Made by a program: the position numbers and the translations under genes. Below, piece by piece: positions 1 to 8,473 of a stretch of DNA of 49,221 nt. The notes beneath the pieces were generated by a model that saw only the letters and a list, made by a program, of their open reading frames with translations, ran no database searches and had not been told where the DNA came from. Each line of letters starts with the position of its first letter. Position 1 is the first letter of the stretch. Source of the DNA: Eisenbergiella sp963559585 (GTDB taxonomy: Bacteria > Bacillota > Clostridia > Lachnospirales > Lachnospiraceae); the NCBI GenBank assembly GCA_963559585.1, contig CAUWLJ010000015.1, forward strand, positions 1-49,221, given 5' to 3'.

Positions 1-267
1 TGTAGAGCGAAAATCAAAACATCAAAAGATGAGAATGATAAAAGTATTCTATTAAATATTGAATTAAATATAGGTTCAAAAGATGAAGAATTAAAAATAA
101 AATTGGTATCAGATACAGTTTTCGAGTTAGATCAGCTGCCAGATGACTATAATGTAATTGCAGAACAGAAATTAGTCCCCATGGCAAGGGAAACTTTATT
201 GAATTCTTTAGACGATATATTGGTTGTTATGGGATATAACAAAATGGAATTGGCCAAAAAAATGTAA
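1..267 (+). CDS. 3' fragment of a SecB-like hypothetical protein
   Basis: An open frame runs from the window edge to a TAA at 265-267, giving the last 88 residues of a protein whose start lies outside. The codons are strongly A/T-ending, unlike every other gene here. The tail reads LVPMARETLLNSLDDIL followed by a Gly-Tyr-rich end. That resembles the C-terminal P-x-A-R-E-x-hydrophobic pattern of SecB-family chaperones and of the SecB-like proteins found near accessory or toxin-antitoxin genes in Firmicutes. The similarity is short and judged by eye, so the family call is tentative. The composition break just downstream suggests this gene belongs to a transferred segment. Confidence 0.5.
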   Translation, partial: CRAKIKTSKDENDKSILLNIELNIGSKDEELKIKLVSDTVFELDQLPDDYNVIAEQKLVPMARETLLNSLDDILVVMGYNKMELAKKM

Positions 268-280
268 CGGCGTGATTTTG

Positions 281-374
281 GGTGGCATATAACAATCCCC
301 CCATCCTGAATTATTCAGGATGATTCAGGATAAAGCAGGGTTAATTAAGATTCTTCTTAATTATGTATGCCACC
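281..374. repeat. Nested inverted-repeat cluster at a composition boundary
   Basis: A 9-bp inverted repeat (GGTGGCATA at 281-289, TATGCCACC at 366-374) encloses a perfect 19-bp palindrome at 303-321 (ATCCTGAATTATTCAGGAT), a third half-site GATTCAGGAT at 322-331, and an ATTAAGA/TCTTAAT inverted repeat near 344-361. No ORF is supported here. It could be a transcript-end structure, a protein-binding array or a remnant of a small mobile element. Confidence 0.6.
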
Positions 375-439
375 GCTGCAGTCAACACCATAGCGAAGCT
401 CTGTCAAAAAATAGAGTATTTCCCTTTTGTTCGACCGGG

Positions 440-472
440 GGGCTGTCCTATTTCAGGCAGCCCTCTCCTTTT
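440..472 (+). terminator. Possible terminator for the leftmost gene
   Basis: GGGCTG (440-445) and CAGCCC (458-463) form a short stem. On the plus strand it is followed by the T-rich stretch TCTCCTTTTCT. On the minus strand, downstream of tcdA, no T-run follows, so plus-strand use is likelier. The signal is weak. Confidence 0.35.
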
Positions 473-485
473 CTGCCCTCCCGTC

Positions 486-1292
486 TCACCGCCCGGACAG
501 CTCCTTCACCACCTCCCCCGCCATGATCAGCCCGGCCACACCCGGCACAAACGGGGCACTCCCCGGAGTGGCACGCCGTCCGCCCTGCGCGGCATCCCCA
601 TCCCGGCGCCCCTCCGCTCCTTCCTGAAACCTGGCGGCGGCTTCCTCCGGTTTTTCCAGCCCTTCCGGTTTTTCCATCCCTTCCGGTTCTTCCAGCCTTT
701 CCGGCTTCAGCGCTTCCTCCCTGGAATACACCACCTTCAGATGATCCACCCCCCGCCTCTTCAGCTCCCGGCGCATCACCCTGGCCAGGGGGCACACGGA
801 GGTCTGATAAATGTCCGCCACCTCAAAGCGGGTGGGATCCAGCTTGTTTCCCGCCCCCATACTGCTGATGACGGGCACGCCCGCCTGCCTGGCACGCAGG
901 ATCAGCTCCAGCTTGGCCGTCACCGTGTCGATGGCGTCCACCACATAATCGAAGGACGCAAAATCAAAGGTATCCGCATTCTCCGGCAGGAAAAAGCATT
1001 CCCTGGTCTCCACCTCTGCCTGTGGGTTAATGGAGGCGATCCTCTCCTTCATCACCTGAGTTTTGTACCTCCCCACCGTATCCAGCGTAGCGATGATCTG
1101 CCGGTTCAGGTTGGACATGGCCACCCTGTCATTATCCACCAGAAGAAAATGGCCCACGCCGCTTCTGGCCAGAGCCTCCACCGTATATCCGCCTACGCCG
1201 CCGATGCCGAACACGGCTACACGCTTACGGCTCAGATTTTCCACTCCCGCTTCTCCCAGAAGGAGCGCTGTCCTCGTAAATTGTTCCTGCAT
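486..1292 (-). CDS. tcdA: tRNA threonylcarbamoyladenosine dehydratase TcdA
   Basis: This 268-residue E1/ThiF-fold enzyme should catalyse the ATP-dependent cyclisation of t6A to ct6A at tRNA position 37. The N-terminal half shows the Rossmann ATP site (VAVFGIGGVGGY, residues about 25-36), the DNDRVAMSNLNRQ segment and the GAGNKLDPTRF/DIYQTSVCPLARVMRREL block typical of TcdA (YgdL/CsdL). The C-terminus ends in the usual PGVAGLIMAGEVVKEL helix. GGGAG lies about 8 nt before the ATG. Between the catalytic part and the C-terminal helix sits an extra segment of roughly 45 residues with PEGxEK repeats, not expected in the family. Functionally it pairs with the Sua5 domain encoded near 46 kb, which acts earlier in t6A synthesis. 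Confidence 0.93.
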   Translation of the reverse strand: MQEQFTRTALLLGEAGVENLSRKRVAVFGIGGVGGYTVEALARSGVGHFLLVDNDRVAMSNLNRQIIATLDTVGRYKTQVMKERIASINPQAEVETRECFFLPENADTFDFASFDYVVDAIDTVTAKLELILRARQAGVPVISSMGAGNKLDPTRFEVADIYQTSVCPLARVMRRELKRRGVDHLKVVYSREEALKPERLEEPEGMEKPEGLEKPEEAAARFQEGAEGRRDGDAAQGGRRATPGSAPFVPGVAGLIMAGEVVKELSGR

Positions 1293-1404
1293 GGATTTTC
1301 TCCCTCATTTTGCTGGCCGGACTGCTGACGAAACGATTATCTGCCGCTGCAGTCCGGCGCCGTTATCCCGTCCGCGCAGAACCGCAGACTCCTGCTTATG
1401 CTCA

Positions 1405-1650
1405 TCAGCCCTTCTCCACCACCAGATACCTGCTCAGGCTGGTGATCAGTTCCTCCTCCTGGCCCTTTGGATTCACCATCTTCAATTCCAGGATATTTCC
1501 GGTTCCCAGCGCACAGACGCCCAGGATAGACTTGGCGTCCACCGTATAGCTGCCTGCGGCCAGGTCATAATCTCCTTCAAATCTTCTGATCGTATTTACA
1601 AATTTCCACACTTCGTCCGCATTGTCAAGAATCACTCTAACTGACTGCAT
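1405..1650 (-). CDS. HPr-like protein lacking the active-site histidine
   Basis: This is an 81-residue protein of HPr size. Residues 39-49 (AKSILGVCALG) match the AKSIxGVMSLG helix of HPr that carries regulatory Ser46. The region where HPr has the phosphorylated His15 (GLHARPA) instead reads DNADEVWKF, with no histidine, so it cannot act as a normal PTS phosphocarrier. The start at 1650 is chosen because AAGAGG precedes it by about 6 nt; a longer open frame upstream has no homology and poor composition. Clostridia often carry such HPr-fold proteins with unknown, possibly regulatory roles. The 244 bp between it and the ABC gene hold only a small GC hairpin near 1686-1703. Confidence 0.8.
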   Translation of the reverse strand: MQSVRVILDNADEVWKFVNTIRRFEGDYDLAAGSYTVDAKSILGVCALGTGNILELKMVNPKGQEEELITSLSRYLVVEKG

Positions 1651-1894
1651 ATGAACCTCTTTCCCGCCTTCGCGCATTTTGATCCGGCGGCATTTTCCGC
1701 CGCCTGGCAGTTTTTTGCTTCCACCTGCCGGCTTTCCCGCCGCATGACAGTTTTCCGCCTCATGCCAGACACTCGTCTGCACATTTTTCCGCTGCTTTGT
1801 GGCGCCGTCCCGCCTGTGGCCAAAGCACAAAATCCGCCGCGTCTGCACCTTACAGTTAAAGTATTTCCTGATTTTTCCACTCCATACCGTTTTT

Positions 1895-3733
1895 TCAGGC
1901 GGAGGTATCCACAAACTGAGAGTTATACAGATCCGCATAGAAGCCGTTCTTTGCCAGAAGCTGTTCGTGGCTTCCCTGCTCGATAATATCGCCGTCCTTC
2001 ATCACCAGGATCAGATCGGCATCGCGTATGGTGGACAGTCTGTGGGCGATCACAAAGCTGGTTCTTCCCTCCATCAGACGGTTCATGGCCTTCTGGATCT
2101 GCTGCTCCGTCCTGGTATCCACGGAACTGGTGGCTTCGTCCAGGATCAGGATCCGATTGTCCGCCAGGATGGCTCTGGCAATGGTGAGGAGCTGCTTCTG
2201 TCCCTGGGAAACGTTGCTGGCATCCTCGTTCAGCTCCATCTGGTAGCCGCCGGGAAGGGTCTGGATGAAATGATGGGCGTGGGCCGCTTTCGCGGCGGCA
2301 ATGACCTCCTCATCCGTGGCATCCAGCCGGCCGTAGCGGATATTTTCCATGATGGTGCCTTTAAACAGCCAGGTATCCTGGAGCACCATGCCGAACAGCT
2401 CTCTCAGCCCGCTTCTGTTGAAATCCTTCACATTAACGCCGTCCACCAGGATCTGCCCGCTGTTTACATCGTAAAAACGCATGAGGAGCTTCACCATGGT
2501 GGTTTTCCCCGCCCCGGTAGGCCCCACGATGGCCACCATCTGGCCGGGCTTTACGGAGCAGTTGAAATTGTGGATGATGATCTTCTCCGGATCGTAACCA
2601 AAGGCCACGTTCCGGAATTCCACACTGCCCTGTATTTCCGACAGGTGTACCGGATTCTGCGCCCCCTGGTCTTCCTCCTCTTCCTCCAGAAATTCAAACA
2701 CTCTCTCCGCGGCGGCCGCCGTGGACTGGAGCATATTGGATACCTGGGCCAGCTGGGTGACGGGCTGGGTAAAGTTGCGCACATACTGGATAAAGGCCTG
2801 AATGTCGCCCACGGTGATCCGCCCCTGTACGGCCAGAATGCTTCCCACCACAGCCACTGCCACGTATCCCAGATTGCCCACAAAGGTCATGATGGGCTGC
2901 ATCAGGCCGGACAGGAACTGGGACTTCCAGGCGGAAGCATACAGGATTTCATTGGTCTCATGGAAGGTTTTCTCCACATCCGCTTCCTTATTATATGCTC
3001 TTACGATATTATGGCCACTGAAAACCTCCTCCACCTGGCCGTTGATCTCGCCCAGATATTTCTGCTGGGCCACGAAAAATTTCTGGGACTTTTTTACCAC
3101 CACCATGATCAGCGCGGCTGAGATGGGCAGGATCACCAGTGCGATCAGGGTCATCAGAGGGCTGATGCCCAGCATCATAATCAGTACGCCCACCATGGTA
3201 GTGATGGAGGTGATTAACTGGGTGATGCTCTGGTTCAGGCTCATTCCCAGGGTATCCACATCGTTGGTGATGCGGGAAAGCACCTCGCCCACCGTTCTGC
3301 TCTCAAAGTATTTCATGGGCATCCGGTTGATTTTGGCGCAGATCTCACTGCGGAAGCGGTAGGACATTTTCTGGGAGATCCCTGTCATGATCAGCCCCTG
3401 GATAAAAGACAGGAGGGAGCTGAGCAGGTACAGGCCGAACAGCAGGAGCAGAATACGCCCCAGTCTGGCAAAATCGATGCCGCCCGTTCCCGAAACCTTG
3501 GAAACCAGGCCGTTAAAAAGCTCCGTGGTGGCCTGGCCGGATATTTTGGGCCCGATAATGTTAAACACAGTGCTTCCCACGGCAAAGAACAAAACTGCCA
3601 GGAAGGCGGGCCAATAGCCGCCCATATATCGGATCAGTTTTTTCAGCGTTCCCTTAAAATCCTTTGCCTTCTCGCCTGCCCCCATACCCGGGCCGTGGCC
3701 GTGTCTCATCGGTCTTCTATGGTTTTCACTCAT
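1895..3733 (-). CDS. ABC exporter half-transporter, ATPase with degenerate signature
   Basis: This 612-residue fusion of a six-helix membrane domain (residues about 35-330) and an ATPase domain is a type IV ABC exporter half. The ATPase has Walker A GPTGAGKTT (about 404-412), Walker B ILILDE with the catalytic Glu at about 533, and the switch His in IAHRLST. Its signature reads VSQGQ instead of LSGGQ. It overlaps the upstream partner gene by 4 bp (ATGA, 3730-3733), so translation is coupled and the two should form a heterodimer. A His/Gly/Met-rich start (RRPMRHGHGPGMG) precedes the first helix. Exported substrate is unknown; BmrCD/YheHI-like multidrug or peptide export is the usual annotation. 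Confidence 0.9.
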   Translation of the reverse strand: MSENHRRPMRHGHGPGMGAGEKAKDFKGTLKKLIRYMGGYWPAFLAVLFFAVGSTVFNIIGPKISGQATTELFNGLVSKVSGTGGIDFARLGRILLLLFGLYLLSSLLSFIQGLIMTGISQKMSYRFRSEICAKINRMPMKYFESRTVGEVLSRITNDVDTLGMSLNQSITQLITSITTMVGVLIMMLGISPLMTLIALVILPISAALIMVVVKKSQKFFVAQQKYLGEINGQVEEVFSGHNIVRAYNKEADVEKTFHETNEILYASAWKSQFLSGLMQPIMTFVGNLGYVAVAVVGSILAVQGRITVGDIQAFIQYVRNFTQPVTQLAQVSNMLQSTAAAAERVFEFLEEEEEDQGAQNPVHLSEIQGSVEFRNVAFGYDPEKIIIHNFNCSVKPGQMVAIVGPTGAGKTTMVKLLMRFYDVNSGQILVDGVNVKDFNRSGLRELFGMVLQDTWLFKGTIMENIRYGRLDATDEEVIAAAKAAHAHHFIQTLPGGYQMELNEDASNVSQGQKQLLTIARAILADNRILILDEATSSVDTRTEQQIQKAMNRLMEGRTSFVIAHRLSTIRDADLILVMKDGDIIEQGSHEQLLAKNGFYADLYNSQFVDTSA

Positions 3734-5880
3734 GATGCACTGCCTCCTTTCAGTTCGGCTTCGGACAACTGGGAACGGGCGATTTCCTGGTAAGCCGGGC
3801 AGGATTCCAGAAGCTGCTCATGGGTTCCGATCCCGGCCACCCTTCCCTCCTCCAGCACAATGATCTGATCCGCATGAAGGATGGTGCTGATCCGCTGCGC
3901 CACGATGATCACCGCAGCCTGGGCGGTTTTTTCCCGCAGGGCACGGCGCAGGGCCACATCCGTTTTATAGTCCAGCGCGGAAAAGCTGTCGTCAAACAGG
4001 AGGATCTTCGGTTCCTTTGCGATGGCCCTTGCGATGGAAAGCCTCTGCTTCTGTCCCCCGGATACGTTGGTGCCGCCCTGGGCAATGGGGTCTGCATACC
4101 GCTCCGGCTTACTGTTGATGAATTCCTCCGCCTGAGCGATCCTGGCGGCCTCCTTCATCTGCTCCTCCGTGATCCAGTCTCCGCCAAAGCGGATGTTGGA
4201 AGCAATATCCCCGGAAAACAGGTTCCCCTTCTGGGGTACGAAGCCCAAAAGGCTCCTCAGCTTCTGCTGGGAAATCTCTCTGATATCCACTCCGTCGATC
4301 CTGATGCTTCCCTCTCTCACATCATAAAAGCGGGGAATCAGGTGGATCAGAGTGGATTTGCCGCAGCCGGTGCTTCCGATGATGGCCGTAGTCTCTCCCG
4401 GCCTGGCCGTAAAGCTGATGTGCTCCAGAGCGTCCTCGTCTGCGCCCTCGTAGCGGAAGGACACATCCTGAAAGCTCAGCTCGCCCCTCGCCTGTGCAAG
4501 CGCGGCGTCCTTCACATCAGGCGCATCGTGAATAGAGCTTTCCGTATCCAGCACCTCCTGGATCCTGTCCGCCGCCACGCCTGCACGGGGCAGCATTACG
4601 GAAATCATGGTGATCATCAGGAATGCCATCACGATCTGCATGGTATAAGTGATGAAAGCCATCATGTCGCCCACCTGCATGGTTCCCGCGTCGATGCCTT
4701 TTCCTCCGAACCACAGGATCAGAACCGTGATCCCGTTCATAATCAGCATCATGGCAGGCATCATGATCGTCATCACCCTGTTGGTGAAAAGCTGAGTCTT
4801 CATCAGGTCAGTATTGGCGCCGTCGAACCGCTTCTCCTCATACTCCTCGCGGCTGAACGCGCGGATCACCGGAACTCCGGTGAGAATCTCCCTCGCCACC
4901 AGGTTCAGGCGGTCCACCAGAGTCTGCATCTGTTTAAACCTGGGCATAGCAATCAGCATCAGCACCGTGACCAGAACGGAAATCGCAGCCACAGCCACGC
5001 CGATGATCCAGCCCAGCCCGGTCTTCGTACCTGCTACACGGATAATTCCGCCGATTCCGATGATGGGAGCATACAGCACCATACGCAGCAGCATCACCTC
5101 CACCATCTGCACCTGCTGGATGTCGTTGGTGCTCCTGGTGATCAGGGACGCGATGGAGAATTTGTTCAGCTCATTGCTGGAAAAGGAAACCACCTTCGTG
5201 AACACCCTTCCCCTCAGATCCATACCGATCCTCGCCGCCGTGCGGGAGGAAAGCAGGCCGGACAGGATGGCGGCCCCCATCATCAGAAGGGTGAGAAGAA
5301 GCATTTTGCCTCCCACGGTGAGCAGATACTCCATCTGAACCCGGTTCAGATCCATGCCCAGAGCCTGATATTCCGCTTTCACGAAAAGCACCGCCTTCTG
5401 GGTGATGATGGAACCACTCATCTCTCCCATTCCCTCCAGCGCCTTCTCCTGCAGGGACTGCAGCTTTTCCTCCGTTATCCCCTGGGCCGCCATGCTCTCC
5501 TTCAAATGGGGCAGATCCGCCGCCCCGCTCTCCCGGATCCCGCCAAGGATCACCATGGGCAGGCCAAAAGCCTCATCCAGCGCTTCAATGCTGTCCTGAT
5601 CCGGGGCGTTTAATTCATATACTCCGTCCGTGAGCGTATAGGACGCCTCTGCCAGCTCCCTCTCCTCCTCCGACAGGAACAGGCTGAGATTGTCAAAGGT
5701 CTCCTCCCTCATCCTTTCCGGAACCGCATTACCGATCCCTCCCTGCTGAATGCCCACATCCACAATATCCGAGGTGTAGGAGGGAAGCGCCAGATCGCAG
5801 TACGCCTGGCCGATTAAAAGCAGAATGATGCACAAAACTGCCGCCTTGTGCTCACCCAGATGCTTAAATAACTTCCACAT
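3730..5880 (-). CDS. ABC exporter half-transporter with degenerate ATPase and extracellular insert
   Basis: This 716-residue ABC exporter half is the first gene of a two-gene operon. A segment of roughly 130 residues, rich in charged residues, lies between the first membrane helix (about 15-35) and the second (about 185-210). This extracytoplasmic domain resembles the one in BmrC-type subunits. The ATPase has Walker A GSTGCGKST (about 502-510) and a canonical VSGGQ signature (about 606), but the catalytic Glu is Asp (LLFDD, about 631) and the switch His is Gln (VAQRIS). These changes mark the non-catalytic half-site, completed by the SQGQ signature of the partner. The second site (partner LDE plus this VSGGQ) should hydrolyse ATP. 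A strong ribosome site (GGAGAG) precedes the ATG. Confidence 0.9.
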   Translation of the reverse strand: MWKLFKHLGEHKAAVLCIILLLIGQAYCDLALPSYTSDIVDVGIQQGGIGNAVPERMREETFDNLSLFLSEEERELAEASYTLTDGVYELNAPDQDSIEALDEAFGLPMVILGGIRESGAADLPHLKESMAAQGITEEKLQSLQEKALEGMGEMSGSIITQKAVLFVKAEYQALGMDLNRVQMEYLLTVGGKMLLLTLLMMGAAILSGLLSSRTAARIGMDLRGRVFTKVVSFSSNELNKFSIASLITRSTNDIQQVQMVEVMLLRMVLYAPIIGIGGIIRVAGTKTGLGWIIGVAVAAISVLVTVLMLIAMPRFKQMQTLVDRLNLVAREILTGVPVIRAFSREEYEEKRFDGANTDLMKTQLFTNRVMTIMMPAMMLIMNGITVLILWFGGKGIDAGTMQVGDMMAFITYTMQIVMAFLMITMISVMLPRAGVAADRIQEVLDTESSIHDAPDVKDAALAQARGELSFQDVSFRYEGADEDALEHISFTARPGETTAIIGSTGCGKSTLIHLIPRFYDVREGSIRIDGVDIREISQQKLRSLLGFVPQKGNLFSGDIASNIRFGGDWITEEQMKEAARIAQAEEFINSKPERYADPIAQGGTNVSGGQKQRLSIARAIAKEPKILLFDDSFSALDYKTDVALRRALREKTAQAAVIIVAQRISTILHADQIIVLEEGRVAGIGTHEQLLESCPAYQEIARSQLSEAELKGGSAS

Positions 5881-5960
5881 GCTGTCTCTCTCCTTTCCGG
5901 CTGATAATATTCAGACTATAAATATTCTTATTTACATTAATCAGCAGACTATGAGATATG

Positions 5961-5989
5961 ATTATATGCTCTCTTTTTCCAGATTACAA
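5961..5989 (-). promoter_or_regulatory. Promoter of the ABC exporter operon
   Basis: On the minus strand TTGTAA (5984-5989) and a perfect TATAAT (5961-5966) are 17 bp apart. A direct repeat CAGACTAT (5912-5919 and 5945-5952) lies just downstream and could be a regulator site. The predicted leader is about 70 nt. Confidence 0.65.
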
Positions 5990-6099
5990 TTTCTTTTTTG
6001 GGAAAACTTTATAAAAAAATTGTAAAAATGGCTCTCCTCAGCTCTGCGCATATTCCGGAGATGCGTCCCGGTCCTCTTCCTCCACGCAGCGCCCTCCTT

Positions 6100-7020
6100 T
6101 CAGCCGTTTTTCCGCAGAAGGAAACGGCTTCCTCTCCTGCCTTCACAGCTCCCTTCTCCCATCCTCTCAAATCCCAGCTTCTCCAGCACCCGGCAGGAGG
6201 CTGCATTCCCCTCCGCCGCAAAGGCTTCCACAGCCGTAAATTCCAGCTCCTCAAAGCCATACCGCAGGATCGCCCGGCAGGCCTCCGACGCATAGCCCTT
6301 TCCCTGCGCCGGTTCTGCCACCGCAAAGCCCAGCTGCGGGTACTTTTCCCCCTCCTTCCAGGTAAAGCCCGCCTGGCCTATGCAGTTCCCGCTCCCCAGC
6401 TCCTCCAGAAGCCACAGCCCATATCCCCGGACTGCGTAAGCTCCTGCCGCATAGCTTATCAGCTTCTCCCGTTCCTCCTCCCGGTCAGGGGACGGGCCGT
6501 CCATATAGGTTCTCATCCCCTCGCCCGCATAGAGTACGTACAGACTGTCCAGATCCCGTTCCTCCATTTCTCTGACAAGCAGCCGTTCCGTCCGCACAAT
6601 CTCCCAGGGAAGCCCCGTAAGACGGCGGTACACCCTGTCCAGATACGTACCGTCCAGTCCCTCCAGGGAAGCGGCGGCATAAGGATAGAGCGCCATGGGA
6701 AGCCCTGCGCTTTTCTCCGTCAGATACAGAAGCACAGGGCGCTCCTCCTCTCTCAGCGCCTGCGGGGTGTCGGTCAGATACAGAATGCCGGAGCTGTCGG
6801 ATAACGCCCCCTGTAACGGCCCACGATTCGATTCCTCCTGCGGATTGGGCGCTTCACCCGCCCCTTCCGCAGCAGGCTCCTCCGCTCCTGCCCGTCCCTC
6901 CGGCCCTGTCCGAACCTCCAGTTCTATCCCATCCTGCTTCAGCCTCTCCCTCAGCCCGGAGGCTTCCCCTCGGTCCGCCCCGTTCCTATCTTCGATAAAA
7001 AAAATCACCTTCCGAATCAC
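6100..7020 (-). CDS. GNAT-family N-acetyltransferase with N-terminal extension
   Basis: The C-terminal 165 residues are a RimJ/RimL-type GNAT domain: ERLLVREMEERDLDSLY at its start, the acetyl-CoA loop region AQGKGYASEA, and the NAASCRVLEKLGFER helix near the end. The first roughly 140 residues hold a conserved-looking domain with ILYLTDTPQALRE and YLDRVYRRLTGLPWEI, seen fused to GNAT domains in Lachnospiraceae; its role is unknown. A low-complexity Ala/Glu/Gly linker interrupts it. The start is set at GTG 7020 (306 aa) because AAGGGGG lies 8 nt upstream; an earlier GTG at 7071 has no ribosome site. The substrate is unknown. Confidence 0.8.
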   Translation of the reverse strand: MIRKVIFFIEDRNGADRGEASGLRERLKQDGIELEVRTGPEGRAGAEEPAAEGAGEAPNPQEESNRGPLQGALSDSSGILYLTDTPQALREEERPVLLYLTEKSAGLPMALYPYAAASLEGLDGTYLDRVYRRLTGLPWEIVRTERLLVREMEERDLDSLYVLYAGEGMRTYMDGPSPDREEEREKLISYAAGAYAVRGYGLWLLEELGSGNCIGQAGFTWKEGEKYPQLGFAVAEPAQGKGYASEACRAILRYGFEELEFTAVEAFAAEGNAASCRVLEKLGFERMGEGSCEGRRGSRFLLRKNG

Positions 7021-7191
7021 TTGCGCTTCCCCCTTTACGAAAACCGCTTCATGGGCTACAATAAAATTCACAACAATATCCGGCGGTAAAAAGGGGCTGT
7101 TGCAACGCTTCCCGTTTCCTTTTCACATCCGTGGCGAAGGATCCGCCAATTTTATTGTAATCAATTTCAAGCAGGAAAGGAATCAGTTTTT

Positions 7192-7713
7192 ATGGCACAG
7201 AATCCGATTGTAACCATTACCATGGAAAACGGCGATGTAATTAAGGCAGAGCTCTATCCCGAGACTGCCCCCGTCTCCGTCAACAACTTTATCAGCCTGA
7301 TCCGGAAAAATTTCTATGACGGCCTGATTTTCCACAGGGTCATCAGGGGCTTCATGATCCAGGGTGGAGATCCCGAGGGCACCGGAATGGGCGGCCCCGG
7401 CTACAGCATCAAGGGAGAATTTGCCCAGAACGGCGTACAGAATGATCTGAAGCACACGGAAGGCGTTCTTTCCATGGCCCGCTCCATGATGCCCGATTCC
7501 GCGGGAAGCCAGTTTTTTATTATGCACAAGACCTCTCCTCATCTGGACGGCGCATACGCCGCCTTCGGCAAGGTGATCGAGGGAATGGAAAATGTGAATA
7601 AGATCGCAGAGACCAGAACCGATTACTCCGACCGTCCGCTGGAGGATCAGCGCATTCAGACTATGACGGTGGAAACCTTCGGGGTGGAGTATCCGGAACC
7701 GGAGAAGCTGTAA
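7192..7713 (+). CDS. Peptidyl-prolyl cis-trans isomerase, cyclophilin type
   Basis: This 173-residue single-domain cyclophilin has no signal peptide, so it is cytoplasmic. Family motifs are intact: FHRVIRGFMIQGGDP (residues about 43-57, containing the catalytic Arg), MARSMMPDSAGSQFFIMH (about 94-111) and LDGAYAAFGKVIEGM. It should catalyse proline isomerisation during protein folding. AGGAAAGGA lies upstream of the ATG. It is the first of two plus-strand genes and is transcribed divergently from the GNAT gene. A weak promoter-like pair (TTACGA 7035-7040, TACAAT 7057-7062, 16 bp apart) lies in the divergent region. The downstream lipoprotein gene follows after 62 bp and may be co-transcribed. 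Confidence 0.95.
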   Translation: MAQNPIVTITMENGDVIKAELYPETAPVSVNNFISLIRKNFYDGLIFHRVIRGFMIQGGDPEGTGMGGPGYSIKGEFAQNGVQNDLKHTEGVLSMARSMMPDSAGSQFFIMHKTSPHLDGAYAAFGKVIEGMENVNKIAETRTDYSDRPLEDQRIQTMTVETFGVEYPEPEKL

Positions 7714-7775
7714 CCACAGCTTTTCCCTACCGTGCCCACACGACGCAAACAAATTTTTTACGAGGAGGAATACCT

Positions 7776-8432
7776 ATGAAAATGCGTTATCTTTCCTTGT
7801 TCCTCTGCCTGTGCTGCGCGGCCCTCTTCACTGCCTGCGGCTCCAGGGCTGCCTCCCCTTCTGAAAACAGCGCTTCTGTGGAGGAAAGCGTCTCTGCCAG
7901 GCTTCCCGCTTCTGAGGAAGCAGCCGAAACCGCAGAAACCTCCTCCGCTTCATCTGACGAAATCGAAAGTATGGAATACGCTTATCCGTCAGAGGACGCC
8001 AAAGCCCAGCTATGGGAAAGCCCTCTCGGCTATTCTCTCATGTACCATCCTGAACGCTTTACCCTGGATGATACGGACGGTACAGACACTTTTACCTATC
8101 ATACAGACGAACAATTAGACGGCCCCGTTTATCTCTCGGTTCAGTCCTACGATGATATGGACGCAGAGACACTGGCGGAGGGAATTGCCCTGCAGTCCGG
8201 AATGGATGATGTGAGCGTTGAAGATGCTTTGTTCGGAGCCGATTCTATCGAAACCAAAAGCGTCTATATTCAGAAGGAAAGCGATGGTCTCTCTCAGATT
8301 CAGGTATTCTATGCCATTCCTGCCCAAGAGACCACTCTTCTTCTGGAAATCTGCAGCTACGTTGGAGTTCCTGTACAGATCGACGGATTTCTGGAGGAAA
8401 TGCTGGGAACCTTTACGCTCACCGCAAACTGA
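7776..8432 (+). CDS. Predicted lipoprotein, function unknown
   Basis: This 218-residue protein has a lipoprotein signal: basic start MKMR, a hydrophobic core, and lipobox LFTAC with the modified Cys near residue 21. A Ser/Ala/Glu-rich linker of about 45 residues follows, typical of a flexible tether to the outer face of the membrane. The globular part (about residues 65-218) begins WESPLGYSLMYHPERFTLDD, a pattern seen in uncharacterised Firmicutes lipoproteins with a PsbP/DUF-like beta fold; no catalytic motif is visible. GAGGAGG precedes the start. It is followed by a clear terminator. Confidence 0.85.
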   Translation: MKMRYLSLFLCLCCAALFTACGSRAASPSENSASVEESVSARLPASEEAAETAETSSASSDEIESMEYAYPSEDAKAQLWESPLGYSLMYHPERFTLDDTDGTDTFTYHTDEQLDGPVYLSVQSYDDMDAETLAEGIALQSGMDDVSVEDALFGADSIETKSVYIQKESDGLSQIQVFYAIPAQETTLLLEICSYVGVPVQIDGFLEEMLGTFTLTAN

Positions 8433-8473
8433 AGCTGAGAACTGCGAACAGGCTGAGCTTTGTAAACAGGCAC

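Noticed and set aside
363..1328. Long plus-strand open frame antisense to tcdA
   Set aside because: Pro/His-rich shadow frame caused by GC-rich coding DNA on the other strand; TcdA motifs on the minus strand are unambiguous.
1799..3121. 440-codon plus-strand frame across the ABC gene
   Set aside because: Antisense shadow; no ribosome site or recognisable domain, while the minus strand has intact ABC motifs.
3820..5613. 597-codon plus-strand frame across the second ABC gene
   Set aside because: Antisense shadow rich in His/Gln/Arg; same reasoning.
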